Source: Aureococcus anophagefferens (lineage: Eukaryota; Sar; Pelagophyceae; Pelagomonadales; Pelagomonadaceae). From it: a stretch of 35,951 nt of DNA. Positions 17,449 to 26,500 of the stretch are shown in pieces (position 1 is the stretch's first letter; the number at the start of each line of letters is the position of its first letter). The stretch lies in contig NW_008705600.1 of NCBI RefSeq assembly GCF_000186865.1, forward strand, positions 64,756 to 100,706. The letters are read 5' to 3'. A model generated the notes under the pieces. It saw only the letters and a program-made list of their open reading frames with translations, made no database searches and was not told the DNA's origin. Position numbers and translations under genes: made by a program.

Positions 17449-17919
17449 ATGGACGATACGCAGATGACTGAGCTTCGAAACCTGAAAAAGATGCTCGACG
17501 AGGGCATCCTGACGCAGTCAGAGTTCGACGAGAAGAAGGAGGCGATTTTGGCGCGCTCGGGGGCGCCGGCGCCGGCGACGAAGAAGACGGGAGCTCCGCA
17601 GGCGGATGCGCCGTGCGTGGACGAAGAGGGCCGGTTCAAGCTCTTGATGACCTTCCAGGATTCGACGAAAGTGCACATGAACGTGAAGCCGACGACGACG
17701 CTGTTCAAGATTACGCACAAGACCGCGGAACGAATGCAGATGAGCGCCGATACGTTCAACCGCACGTATCGCGTCTTTTTGGATGGGAAGAAGGTGCACC
17801 CGGCAGAACTCGTCTCGGAGCAGACGATCGCGAGCCTCCTCGAGCGCCGCGACTACGAGTTCGACGACGAACACGTCGAATTCCAGGTCAACATGGAGCA
17901 GCAGGGCGGCCGCCGCTAG
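17449..17919 (+). CDS. SUMO-like protein with SHOCT-like N-terminus
   Basis: Intronless, 156 residues. Residues 8-35 (LRNLKKMLDEGILTQSEFDEKKEAIL) fit the SHOCT helical hairpin pattern. Residues 62-154 look like a SUMO/Rad60-type ubiquitin fold: FKLLMTFQDSTKVHMNVKPT, TTLFKITHKTAERM, RVFLDGKKV, IASLLERRDYEFDDEHVEF, and QQGG before a two-residue RR tail. The Gly-Gly (153-154) sits where processed SUMO ends, so a protease could expose a conjugatable C-terminus by removing RR. It could be a true modifier or a SUMO-like domain protein that is never conjugated. A canonical SUMO has no SHOCT-like segment. The start ATG has A at -3 and follows a non-coding region. Flanked by two MYND genes; codon use is less GC-rich than in the flanking genes. 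Confidence 0.75.
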   Translation: MDDTQMTELRNLKKMLDEGILTQSEFDEKKEAILARSGAPAPATKKTGAPQADAPCVDEEGRFKLLMTFQDSTKVHMNVKPTTTLFKITHKTAERMQMSADTFNRTYRVFLDGKKVHPAELVSEQTIASLLERRDYEFDDEHVEFQVNMEQQGGRR

Positions 17920-18090
17920 ACAGCGCGACAGGACGTTTGAGCGCCAGCAGACCGGGTCGCGCGCCGTAAAGATCGAATCCACGCGAGCGATCCGGGGAAT
18001 TTCGATTCGGGGCCCCTCGCGGTGGGGGCACGCGTCGCGGCCGCACCCGGACCGCCGGGGGGCAAAGCTCCCGCCCGCTCTTGGAAGCGT

Positions 18091-18118
18091 GCGACGCGAG
18101 GCTCACGAGACACGCACC
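18091..18118. repeat. 28-bp 3'-flank repeat, copy 1
   Basis: GCGACGCGAGGCTCACGAGACACGCACC without the middle variation matches 19883-19910 at 26 of 28 positions. On the minus strand both copies lie shortly after a stop codon: here about 33 bp after the second MYND gene's stop. Confidence 0.7.
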
Positions 18119-18151
18119 CCTTAGAAGGACAACATTTGGCGGGCGCGCGCG

Positions 18152-19723
18152 CTAGGGGTCGGCGGTGTGCCCCTGCCGGGCCTTGGTGAGCATCTTGCAC
18201 GCCTTCTTGTGCGCGGACCAGTCCGCGCGCTGGCACTCGGCGTCGCAATAAAACACGCTCTTGCATCGGCTGCACGCTTTCACAGCATCTGGTCCCGCCT
18301 TGTTTCCGTGCTTGCCGCACGCGCTGCATTGAAGAAAATGCACGTCACAGGAGGTGTTGTGTGAGTTCCGGGAAACCTCACGAGCGAGGTCCTTCGCGTC
18401 CACTATGTTCCCGCTCCAAGGATTTAGCGTCGAGTCGACGTCGATGAGGCTCCCGAAACGGAAATTGTCGTTTTTTGCGGAGAGAATCGTCTTCCGGAGG
18501 TCGGCCACGTCTTCGAGCGATGATAATTTTTCCAGCAGCTGCCGAGCCTCCTTCTTCTTAAAACGCGGAGCGAGCGGTTTCAGGCCGTTCATAATCAGGG
18601 GCGGGGCTCGATACTCGGCTTTATATTTTGCCTTGTCGAGCAGCGCCGAATACACGATCGACAATTCGGTCATGCTGCGGTCCGCTTCTTTCCAGTGGTC
18701 ATAAAACACCTCGAGATAGCCCCACAGCGTGTCGCCGAATCGAAGCGCGCGGACGTAGCAAGCTTCGCCCTTGTCGTACTCGCCCGCTCGCCGCCAGGCC
18801 GTCGCGGCGTTCGACCATCCAACGCTCGCTTCCCGCGCGTCGATGCCGTCTCGGGCGGCGCCGATGGCCTCGTAGACCGGCCCGGCGGCGGCGTAGCGCC
18901 CGGACGACTCGAGCGATTCGCCGACCTGGCTGGCCGCCTCGACCCAGGCGGGCGTCCCGTGCTTCTGGCGGCGGCACTCGACCATGCACAGGTTGACCAG
19001 GTTGTCCCACCGCTGCTTGCCCAAGTACAACCCGTGCAGGTACGCGTGGCACGCCTCGTGCGACGCGACGACCGAGTCGCGCGCCGCCGCAAAGTGGACG
19101 ACGCGCGCGAGCAGCAACTCCGCCTGCTTTTGAGTGAGGCCGTCGCTGATGCTCGGTCCCGTCGCGTTGTTGTTCGCCGCGATCTGGGACAGCCGCTGCC
19201 GAGGGTCGCCCGGCGCGTGCTGCGAGTGCGCGGTGGCCACCGCGTAGCGCGTCCCGCGCTCCGTGTGGCAGAAGAGGAACGTGTTGATCACCGTGTAGCC
19301 GTTCTCCATGGTCTGGGCCCCGAGCACGAGCTCCTGGATGTCGCAGTCGCCGCGGACAAAGCACATGAGCTCGTCGACGTCTACCGACGGCGCGAAGGTG
19401 CTTCGCTCGAGCTTCGTGTCGAGCGCCGGCACGGCGAGCCGCGAGACGGGCGAGTCGTCGACCTCGAGCGGCCGGGACCACTCCGACCGCGGGCGCGGCG
19501 AAGAGGGGTCGCGCGCGCCGGTCGCGGTCTCCGGCGCGCTCGGCGCGTCGCCCGCGCGCTCCGCGAGCGCCTTCAGCGCCTCGCGGCTCCGCGCGCGCAG
19601 GTCGTCCTTCTCGAAGCAGTCGGCGTGCGAGAGGCCCGCGCTCGCGATGAGCGCCTTCATCGCCTTGTTCGACATGGAGTCGACCTCGTCGGCGGCGAGT
19701 TCGGCGTGTTCTACCTTGTCCAT
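18152..19723 (-). CDS. MYND zinc-finger protein with SAP-like N-terminus
   Basis: Intronless, 523 residues. The C-terminal MYND finger is at 466-509 (CSACGKHG, CSRCKSVFYCDAECQ, HKKAC). The N-terminus (KALIASAGLSHADCFEKDDLRARSREAL) resembles the short SAP/ARMET-C helical motif. The middle has TPR-like repeats, including SGRYAAAGPVYEAIGAARDG and AGEYDKGEACYVRALRFGD. This combination suggests a scaffold or adaptor; substrate unknown. The start MDKVEHAEL was used because the upstream in-frame codon is GTG. Codon use in the C-terminal half is less GC-rich than in the N-terminal half. A copy of its last 17 codons lies detached at 17255-17308. Confidence 0.83.
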   Translation of the reverse strand: MDKVEHAELAADEVDSMSNKAMKALIASAGLSHADCFEKDDLRARSREALKALAERAGDAPSAPETATGARDPSSPRPRSEWSRPLEVDDSPVSRLAVPALDTKLERSTFAPSVDVDELMCFVRGDCDIQELVLGAQTMENGYTVINTFLFCHTERGTRYAVATAHSQHAPGDPRQRLSQIAANNNATGPSISDGLTQKQAELLLARVVHFAAARDSVVASHEACHAYLHGLYLGKQRWDNLVNLCMVECRRQKHGTPAWVEAASQVGESLESSGRYAAAGPVYEAIGAARDGIDAREASVGWSNAATAWRRAGEYDKGEACYVRALRFGDTLWGYLEVFYDHWKEADRSMTELSIVYSALLDKAKYKAEYRAPPLIMNGLKPLAPRFKKKEARQLLEKLSSLEDVADLRKTILSAKNDNFRFGSLIDVDSTLNPWSGNIVDAKDLAREVSRNSHNTSCDVHFLQCSACGKHGNKAGPDAVKACSRCKSVFYCDAECQRADWSAHKKACKMLTKARQGHTADP

Positions 19724-19882
19724 GACCCCCGAGCTCACGGCGCGCACCCTCTTGCTCTGCGACCAGGCGGACCCTTTGCTCTCCGTGGCAGCGCCTTGGC
19801 CGGGGCACCGGGCACCGGCTGAGCCTCGGCTGGGGCCCCTCCCTCGCCGCGGGCTCCCACCCGAGCTGAAACCCGCATCGGC

Positions 19883-19910
19883 GCGACGCGAACCTCACGA
19901 GACACGCACC
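19883..19910. repeat. 28-bp 3'-flank repeat, copy 2
   Basis: Matches 18091-18118 at 26 of 28 bases. It lies about 19 bp beyond the stop codon of the minus-strand gene 19929-21224, the same relation as copy 1 to its gene, which suggests a transcript-end signal or a duplicated 3' flank. Confidence 0.7.
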
Positions 19911-19928
19911 TTTAACAACGCCCCCCCC

Positions 19929-21224
19929 TCACCGCGGCTTGTCGAGCTGGCCGACGAGGCCGCCGCGCGGCACGCCGGCGAGGCCCGTCGATATGAGCGC
20001 GAACCAGGCGCGGACGGCGTGGTCCGTGAAGCCCGGGAGCGCGTAGTGGACGTCCGGGCTCGCGCAGCTCCGCGGCCGCGCGAGGAGGTCCGCGTGCGAC
20101 GGCGGGTCGAAGCCGGCCGCCGCGTAGGCGTCGCGGAGCTGGCGCTCGAGCGCGGCCTGGTAGATCTCGTTGACGCTCACGAGGATGGGCCGCGACGCCG
20201 GGTTGCCCGCGCGCGGCAGGTAGAGGTCGACGAGCGCGCGGTTCGGGAACATGTGGAGGACGACGTCGACCTCGGCCCAGTCGAGGTCGCACGGCGGCTT
20301 GGCGTCGCGCGGCAGCTTCTTGAGGTTGAAGAGGTACTGGAAGCAGACGCGGGCCCGCGGGCCGCGGGATCCCGGCGGCGGGCCGTACTCGTAGAGCGCG
20401 TGGTTCGGGTCGCACTTGTGGAAGTTCGACCGCGGCGCCGGCGGGTCGAGCGGCCGCGGGTGCACGTCCTCGGCGAAGTAGGTCGGCAGGTAGTCGCGGT
20501 CGTAGCCGTCGCACTGGCCGCCGCCCGCCCGGATGGCGCCGACGCTCGCGTCCGCGGCCGCGCCGCCCGCGTCCCTGACCGCGTGCTTCACGAACCCGCC
20601 GACGACGGACGCCTCGTAGAGGCAGCCCAGGGACGCGAAGGGCTGCCCCATGAAGGAGAGGCCGAGCATGACCACGGTCATGGTCCCCCGCCGCCGCGAC
20701 GCCGGCGACGGCGCGCCGCGCTCGAGGAAGCTCCGCGCGACGGCGCTCGGGTGCGGGTCGGGCATCGCGCACGCGCCGGCGAGCGCGCTCCGCAGCGTCC
20801 AGCGCCAGCGGACGGGCCGGTCCACGGCGGCCGCGCCGAGGCAGGCCGGCGCCGTGTGGTACCGCGCCTTGAGGCACCAGCAGGACCAGTCGTAGGGCGG
20901 GGAGCCGCCCGTGCGCTCGAACGTGCCCTCGGCCGCGACGCGGCCGTGGGTCACGGCGCAGACGCGGCCGCCCGCGCCGGGCAGGTCGCGGGCGGCAAAC
21001 GCGGGCGCCGTCGCGTTCGCCCGCGGCGGCGCCAGGGCCTCCTGGGCCGCGAGCCAGGCGACGGCCTCGTCGACGGCGTCGGCGCCCGCGGCGGCGCCGT
21101 GGGCGAAGTAGCGGGCCCGGATCGCCGCGGAGGCGTTGCCCGGGCCCGGCGCCGCGGCGGCGACGGCGGCGACGGCGGCGAGGCGGGCGACGCGCCTCGC
21201 GGGCTGCCATCGAGCCCCCGTCAT
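19929..21224 (-). CDS. Secretory-pathway protein, possibly SGNH-hydrolase-like
   Basis: Intronless, 431 residues. The N-terminus (MTGARWQPARRVARLAAVAAVAAAAPG) is a signal peptide or signal anchor. The body has many Cys and two NxT/S sites near the start (GNASA, NATAP), suggesting lumenal or extracellular location. VVMLGLSFMGQPFASL could be a variant of the SGNH nucleophile block, and DVVLHMFPN resembles a central strand, but the full set of SGNH blocks could not be confirmed. It may instead be a glycan-modifying enzyme of another family. Starts 61 bp from the divergent plastid-protein gene. The ATG immediately before the hydrophobic segment was chosen. Confidence 0.6.
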   Translation of the reverse strand: MTGARWQPARRVARLAAVAAVAAAAPGPGNASAAIRARYFAHGAAAGADAVDEAVAWLAAQEALAPPRANATAPAFAARDLPGAGGRVCAVTHGRVAAEGTFERTGGSPPYDWSCWCLKARYHTAPACLGAAAVDRPVRWRWTLRSALAGACAMPDPHPSAVARSFLERGAPSPASRRRGTMTVVMLGLSFMGQPFASLGCLYEASVVGGFVKHAVRDAGGAAADASVGAIRAGGGQCDGYDRDYLPTYFAEDVHPRPLDPPAPRSNFHKCDPNHALYEYGPPPGSRGPRARVCFQYLFNLKKLPRDAKPPCDLDWAEVDVVLHMFPNRALVDLYLPRAGNPASRPILVSVNEIYQAALERQLRDAYAAAGFDPPSHADLLARPRSCASPDVHYALPGFTDHAVRAWFALISTGLAGVPRGGLVGQLDKPR

Positions 21225-21285
21225 CGTCGCGGCATCATTGCGTAGTAAAAAGGCAGGTTTGCTACGACACAGTGAAGCCTTGGGC
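21225..21285. promoter_or_regulatory. Compact bidirectional promoter region
   Basis: 61 bp between divergent start codons. It contains GCGTAGTAAAAAGGC, similar to the AGCGTAGTAAGCC in the 8209-8273 divergent gap (shared GCGTAGTAA). That shared 9-mer is a candidate promoter element. Confidence 0.45.
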
Positions 21286-21945
21286 ATGGCACGCACAATT
21301 CTTCTCGCGTGGGCGGCCTCTGCCGCGCTGGCCTTCGAGGCGCCGGCGCCTCCGCGCCCGCCGACGCGCCTCGGCGCCGGCTTCGGCAAGGCGACGGTCG
21401 CGACGAAGGCGAAGCAGATCGACAGCGGCCCCAAGCCCATGGACAAGCAGTGGGACAACTACTTCGCGCTCACGGAGGACGACGCGGCGGCGGTCACGAA
21501 GGAGGTCTGGATCACGACGCCCAGCGGCGAGCGGCCGCTGCCGCTCGGCTTCGCGGCCTGCCGCGCCGGCGGCGACGTCGCCGAGGCCGTCGCGCTCCAG
21601 AAGGCGCTCATCCTCTGGTGCGCCGAGGGCCTGCACCCGAAGCTCGCGCCCTTCCTCCGCGGCAAGGCCAAGGGCGAGGTCGCGCTCGAGCTCGCGTTCT
21701 GCGACGTCGCCGTCGTCTCCGACGAAGAACGGGAAAAGGAGCTCGCGGCGGGCGAGGCCGCGCCGGAGGGCAAGCCCCCCGGCGGCCCGCTCACGATGCT
21801 CGGCACGGTCAAGCCGCCGCCGAGCCTCGGCGCCAAGGACGTCGGCTTCATGCCCTTCAAGAGCCCGATCCAGGCGAACCAGGCCAGCGTCAAGCAGTCC
21901 GCCGCGAAGCGCGAGATGAGCAGCAGCAAGTCGAAGAAGCGGTAG
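21286..21945 (+). CDS. Predicted plastid-targeted protein of unknown function
   Basis: Intronless, 219 residues. The leader MARTILLAWAASAALAFEAP is a signal peptide ending at ALAF|EAP, the heterokont ASAFAP-type site, followed by a Pro/Arg-rich transit-like stretch (PPRPPTRLGAG). This bipartite layout directs proteins into the complex plastid of diatoms and relatives. The mature part (DNYFALTEDDAAAVTKEVWI to about residue 150) is a small domain I do not recognise; the C-terminus is basic (SSSKSKKR). It ends 51 bp from the convergent CRAL-TRIO gene. Confidence 0.75.
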   Translation: MARTILLAWAASAALAFEAPAPPRPPTRLGAGFGKATVATKAKQIDSGPKPMDKQWDNYFALTEDDAAAVTKEVWITTPSGERPLPLGFAACRAGGDVAEAVALQKALILWCAEGLHPKLAPFLRGKAKGEVALELAFCDVAVVSDEEREKELAAGEAAPEGKPPGGPLTMLGTVKPPPSLGAKDVGFMPFKSPIQANQASVKQSAAKREMSSSKSKKR

Positions 21946-21996
21946 GCGCCGCGTTTATACGAGTTCGGGGTCCCGGCGTCGACGACGCGGGGCTCC

Positions 21997-23388
21997 CTAC
22001 GCGTCGAAGAGGAGGGACGTGAGCCAGTCCTTCTTCGGCGGCGTCGCCGGCTTCCGCATCGCCGGCGGCGCGCCGTCGCCCTCCGCCCGCGCCGCGGCGC
22101 GCGCCGCGGCGACGGTCTCGAGGCCGCGGAGCTCCGCGGCCCGGATCTGGGCCGCCTCGTCGCCGAAGTGGTCCTCGACGACGCGCGCGGGCGCCGCCAT
22201 CGTCGCCGCCGCGTCGTCGGCGCGGTCCTCGACGACGCGCGCGGCCGCCGGCGCGCGGTCGTCGTCGTCGGACTCGCTCAGGTCCTCGTCGGAGAAGAAC
22301 TCGAAGATGCCGCTCTCGCACTCGTGCCACACGTCGCCGTCCTCGGCCTCGTCGGCGGGCGGGCCCTCGCATTCGTGGAACTCGTCGGTGTCGTCGGCGT
22401 CGTCGGCGCCGGCGGCGTTGGCGGCGTCGGCGACCGCGGGCGCCGCCGCGGCGTCGTCGGCGCCGGCGGCGCCGTCCGCCGCCGCCGCGCCCGCGGCGAC
22501 GTCCGCGGCGTCGCGCAGGAAGGCCCGCTCGAACGCGTGGTCGCCGAGCGCCGGGCCGCGGCCGCCGTAGGCCGGCGGCAGCGCGTCGCCGCAGAGCGCC
22601 GCGAGCGCCGCGGCCCGGTCCGCGGCCGCGACGACGTCGACCTTGTCGCGGACGTCGCGGGGGAGGACGGACTTGACGGTTCCAAAGACCGCGGAGAACC
22701 AGCGCGGCGCGTTGACCACGAGCACGCGCTCCGTCCGGTAGGGCACGAGGCTCTCCGTGACCTCCGACGCGGCCCCGAGGAGCTGGAGGAACGCGGCGTT
22801 GACCTCGCTCCAGCGGAGGCCGCCCGCGTCGAGGACCGTGACGAGCCGCGTGTCCTCCCCTTCGAAGGTCCGCGAGATCCACTCGTGCGCGAGGCAGAAG
22901 TGGCGCACGATGCCCGCCTTGTCGACCTCGCCGGACGCGAGCACGGACGTGTCGAGGCGCCCGAGCAGCTCGAAGAAGATCACGGCGCCCGACGGGGACC
23001 GGCCGTGGAGGTAGTGCGGGTAGAGCCGCTTCACGGGCGCGACGCGCCGCGCGGCGGCGGCGTCGCGGAGCGCGCCGTCGACGTCGTGCGCCGCGCGCCA
23101 GGCCCGCGTCTTCGCCCAGGCCGCGGCGCCGCCGCGCGCCGCGTAGAGCCGCGGCGGCGGCGCCGCGGCGTCCGCCGCCGCGGCGGCCGCCGGCGCGGCG
23201 GCCGCCGGGGCGGCGTCCGCCGGCCGCTTCGGGGCCTTCCTCCGCTTCGGGGTCCTCGGCGTGGCCGGCGACGACGCGCGGGAGCCGGACCGGGCGGAGC
23301 CGAGGGCGCTCTTCACGAGGCGGCTCGAGCGCACCTCCTTCTTCCAGGTTTGGTGCACGGCCCCGAGGTCGAGCAGCGTCTCCGCCAT
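21997..23388 (-). CDS. CRAL-TRIO (Sec14-like) domain protein with acidic tail
   Basis: Intronless, 463 residues. Residues about 110-260 match the CRAL-TRIO lipid-binding fold: YPHYLHGRSPSGAVIFFELLG, LVTVLDAGGLRW, YRTERVLVVNAPRWFSAVF and LPRDVRDKVDVV. Such proteins bind phosphoinositides or other lipids and move them between membranes. The N-terminus is basic and Ala/Pro-rich; residues 280-430 are strongly acidic and contain a doubled HECE motif (EFHECEG, VWHECES). The tail ends KKDWLTSLLFDA. No GOLD domain is visible. Confidence 0.85.
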   Translation of the reverse strand: MAETLLDLGAVHQTWKKEVRSSRLVKSALGSARSGSRASSPATPRTPKRRKAPKRPADAAPAAAAPAAAAAADAAAPPPRLYAARGGAAAWAKTRAWRAAHDVDGALRDAAAARRVAPVKRLYPHYLHGRSPSGAVIFFELLGRLDTSVLASGEVDKAGIVRHFCLAHEWISRTFEGEDTRLVTVLDAGGLRWSEVNAAFLQLLGAASEVTESLVPYRTERVLVVNAPRWFSAVFGTVKSVLPRDVRDKVDVVAAADRAAALAALCGDALPPAYGGRGPALGDHAFERAFLRDAADVAAGAAAADGAAGADDAAAAPAVADAANAAGADDADDTDEFHECEGPPADEAEDGDVWHECESGIFEFFSDEDLSESDDDDRAPAAARVVEDRADDAAATMAAPARVVEDHFGDEAAQIRAAELRGLETVAAARAAARAEGDGAPPAMRKPATPPKKDWLTSLLFDA

Positions 23389-23583
23389 GCCGCAAGGTGC
23401 GGCTACCCGGCGGCGCAGGACGCCGGCTGGCAGGAAGCGGGCGAGGTGCGGCGCGGTGCGGCAGGCATCACGAGGCCGCAGCCGCCCAGCACGTTATGAT
23501 GTCGGCTATCACCGAAAATCGCAAAGATCGCAGCTTGAACACACCATTCTTTCAAGAAGCGCGCAAGAAAAACTTGCGACGAC

Positions 23584-26500
23584 ATGGAGCTGCCATCACT
23601 CTTCCAATCGCCGGCGCCGGCGCCAGCCGGCGGTGGCATCGGCGAGTGCGTGATGAGCCGCGCGCGCGCCGACAACAACAACGACGGCGACGGCGACGAC
23701 TCCGACGGGGCGCCGCTGCTCGAGTCGTTCCAGCAGAGCGCCGGCGGCGGCGCGCGCGTCTACGCCGCTCGCGCGCCGGCGCCGGCGCCGGCGCGCGCCG
23801 CGGCGGCCGCGGCGGACGACGGCGGCGCGCCGGAGCGCCACGACTACGCCGCCGCCGACGACAGCGGCGTCTACCGGCGGCACCGCGCGCTCGGCGCGCG
23901 CCTCCGGAACCGCGCGAAAACGCGCGACGCGCCGCGGCTCGGCGACGCCTGGTCCGACGCGGCGCTGGAGCGTTTCTGCGCGCTCGCGGCCTGCGTCGTC
24001 CTCGGCGTCGCCGTCGGCGCCGCGGCGGCGGCCGAGGCCGCGGCCGCGGCCGCGCTCCTCCGGCTCCNNNNNNNNNNNNNNNNNNNNNNNNNNNNNNNNN
24101 NNNNNNNNNNNNNNNNNNNNNNNNNNNNNNNNNNNNNNNNNNNNGGCCGACGACCGCGGCCGCCGCCGCGGGCCGCGGCGCGCTCGCGCGGGCCGCCTTC
24201 GCGCTGAGCGCCGCCGCCGCCGCGGCCCTCGCGGCCCTCGCCGCCGCCGCGGCGCCGGGCGCCGCGGGGGGCGCCGCGGCGGCGGAGCGGCTCGCCGCGC
24301 GGCTCGCCGGCCGCGGCGCGGCCCGCGACGCGTCGGCGGCCGCGGTCCTCGGCCTCGCCGTGGGCCCGCCCCTCGCCGTCGCGTCGGGCCTGCCCCTGGG
24401 CCTCGTCGTCCCCCTCGGCCAGCGCGGCGCGGCGCCCCGCGGGGTACTGTAGTAGGCGCGACGTTCGACGAGAGCGCGCGAACCGAGAGGCGCCGACGCT
24501 TCGAACCGGGGCATCGGCGCGCGCCATCGCCGCGTCATCGTAGGCTCGGCGCCGCGCTCGGGACGCTGCTCGCGCGGTCGACGGCGCGCGCGCTGGACGG
24601 CGGCGGCGCCGTCGTCGAGCGGGCCCTCGAGGCGTCCGCGACGGTCGCCGGCGGCCGCGAGCGGGGCCTCGGCGACGACGGCGGCGGCGCGCGCGCCGAC
24701 GTCGTCGCGGCGCTCCGCGCGGAGCGGCCCGGCCACGGGCTCGAGCGGCTCGCGGAGGCGCTCCGGCGGTCCTGCGACGGCGACGCGGCGGACCGGCGCC
24801 TCGCGGCCGCGGGCCTCGCCGCGGGGCTCGGCGCGGGCCTCGGCGCGCCGGTCTCCGCGGCGGCCGCGGCCGCGGCGGCGTGCGGCGGGCGCCACGGCGC
24901 CGACTGCGCCGTCGCCGCGGCCGCGGCCGCGCTCGCGCGCGGCCTCGGCGGCGACCCGCTCGGTCTCCGGGGCGCGCCCGCGCCCGCGCTCGCCGACGGC
25001 GCGCGGGCGCTCGCGCTCGGCGCGGCCTGCGGCGCCGGCGGCGCGTGCGTCGCCGCGGCCGCGCGCCGCGCGGCGGCGCTGCGGGCCGCGCTGCCGGCGA
25101 AGCTCCGGGCGCTCGACGCCGCGGCCGCGGCCGGCGCGCTCGCCGCGCTCGCCTACGGGCGCGGCGCGGGCCCGGGCGCCGCGCCGCTAAGCGCGGGCGT
25201 CGGCGAAGCGTTCGCGCCCGGCGCGGCGCTCGCGCGGTCCGTCGCGCTGGCGGCCGCGGTGGCCGCGTGCGGCGGGCTGGACCTCCCGGGCGGCGCCGTC
25301 GCGCCCGCGGTCGCCGCGGGCGCCTTGCTGGGCCGGGGCCTCGCGCCCGCGCTCGGCGGCGACGGCCGCGTCGCCGCGGTCGTCGGCGCCGCGGCGGCGG
25401 TCCCGGGCGCGGTCCGCGGCGTGCCCGCGGCCCTCGCGGCCGCGGCCGTCGCCGAGGCCGGCGGCAGGGCAGCAAAAGAGAGCGAAATTCCCAACTTCAA
25501 AGGCTCCTATCTCGGCCGTTTTCCACTCGTTTCGGCTAATTCTTGGACGAGCGATCATCTCTCGGAACGGTCTCGAAGCGTGGATGCTTTTTTCGGAACG
25601 CGCGCGCGCGGAACACTCACGTTGAAGCGACGTTGAATCACCCTTGTCCTGCCCAGGCCGGCGGCGACGCCGCGGCGCTCGGCCCGGTCCTCCTCGCCGC
25701 CTGCGTCGCCGCGGACGTCGCCGCGCGCCGGTTCGCGCGCGGCACGCCGGCGCCCGCGGACGGCGGCGTCGCGGCCGCGCCGGAGGACGAGCGCCGCGTC
25801 GCCTTCGGCGCGTGGCCCGCCGCGCGGGCCCTCGCGGCGAAGCGGAGCCGGTCCGCCGCCGAGGACGGCGAGCTCCGCGCCGCGCTCAGCTTCGGCGTCG
25901 CGGCGGGCGGCCTCCACGTCGGCGACGTCGTCGACCGCGGCGCGCGGACCCTCGCGCCGCGCGAGCCCCTCGGAACGCTCGCGGCGGCCGTGCTCGACGC
26001 GGAGCGGCGGCCGCCGGCCGCGGCCTTCTACTGCGTCGTCGACGGCGACGGGGCTTTGGTCGGCACGGTGCCCTTGTCGACGGTGTTGCTCCTCGTCGCG
26101 ACGCGCGCCGCGGGCCGAGGCCTGTGTGGAAATCGACTGTGTGGTTCGGGGGGTCCCCACCAAACTTCAGAACTCTCGAGCTCGGTCAAATCGCAGTCGA
26201 TTCGGCTGATATTGAAGTCGGGTTGAAGATTTGAGTTCCACGCAGGCCTCGGCGACGGCGCCGCGCACGCGCCGCTCGAGTCGCCGCCCCTGAGCTGGCG
26301 CGCCGCGCGCGCGGCGCGGCGCCGCGACGCCGCGCCGGGCCTGCGCGCCGCGGCGTGCGCGGTGGCGGGCGGCCTGCGGCCCGGCGACGCCGCGCGGATC
26401 GTCGACCTGCGGCCCCACGCGGACGTCGGCCCTTTGGCGCTGCCGCGCGACATGAGCGCGGACCGCGCCGCGGCGCTCGTCGCCGCGCTGGGCCTCGCCG

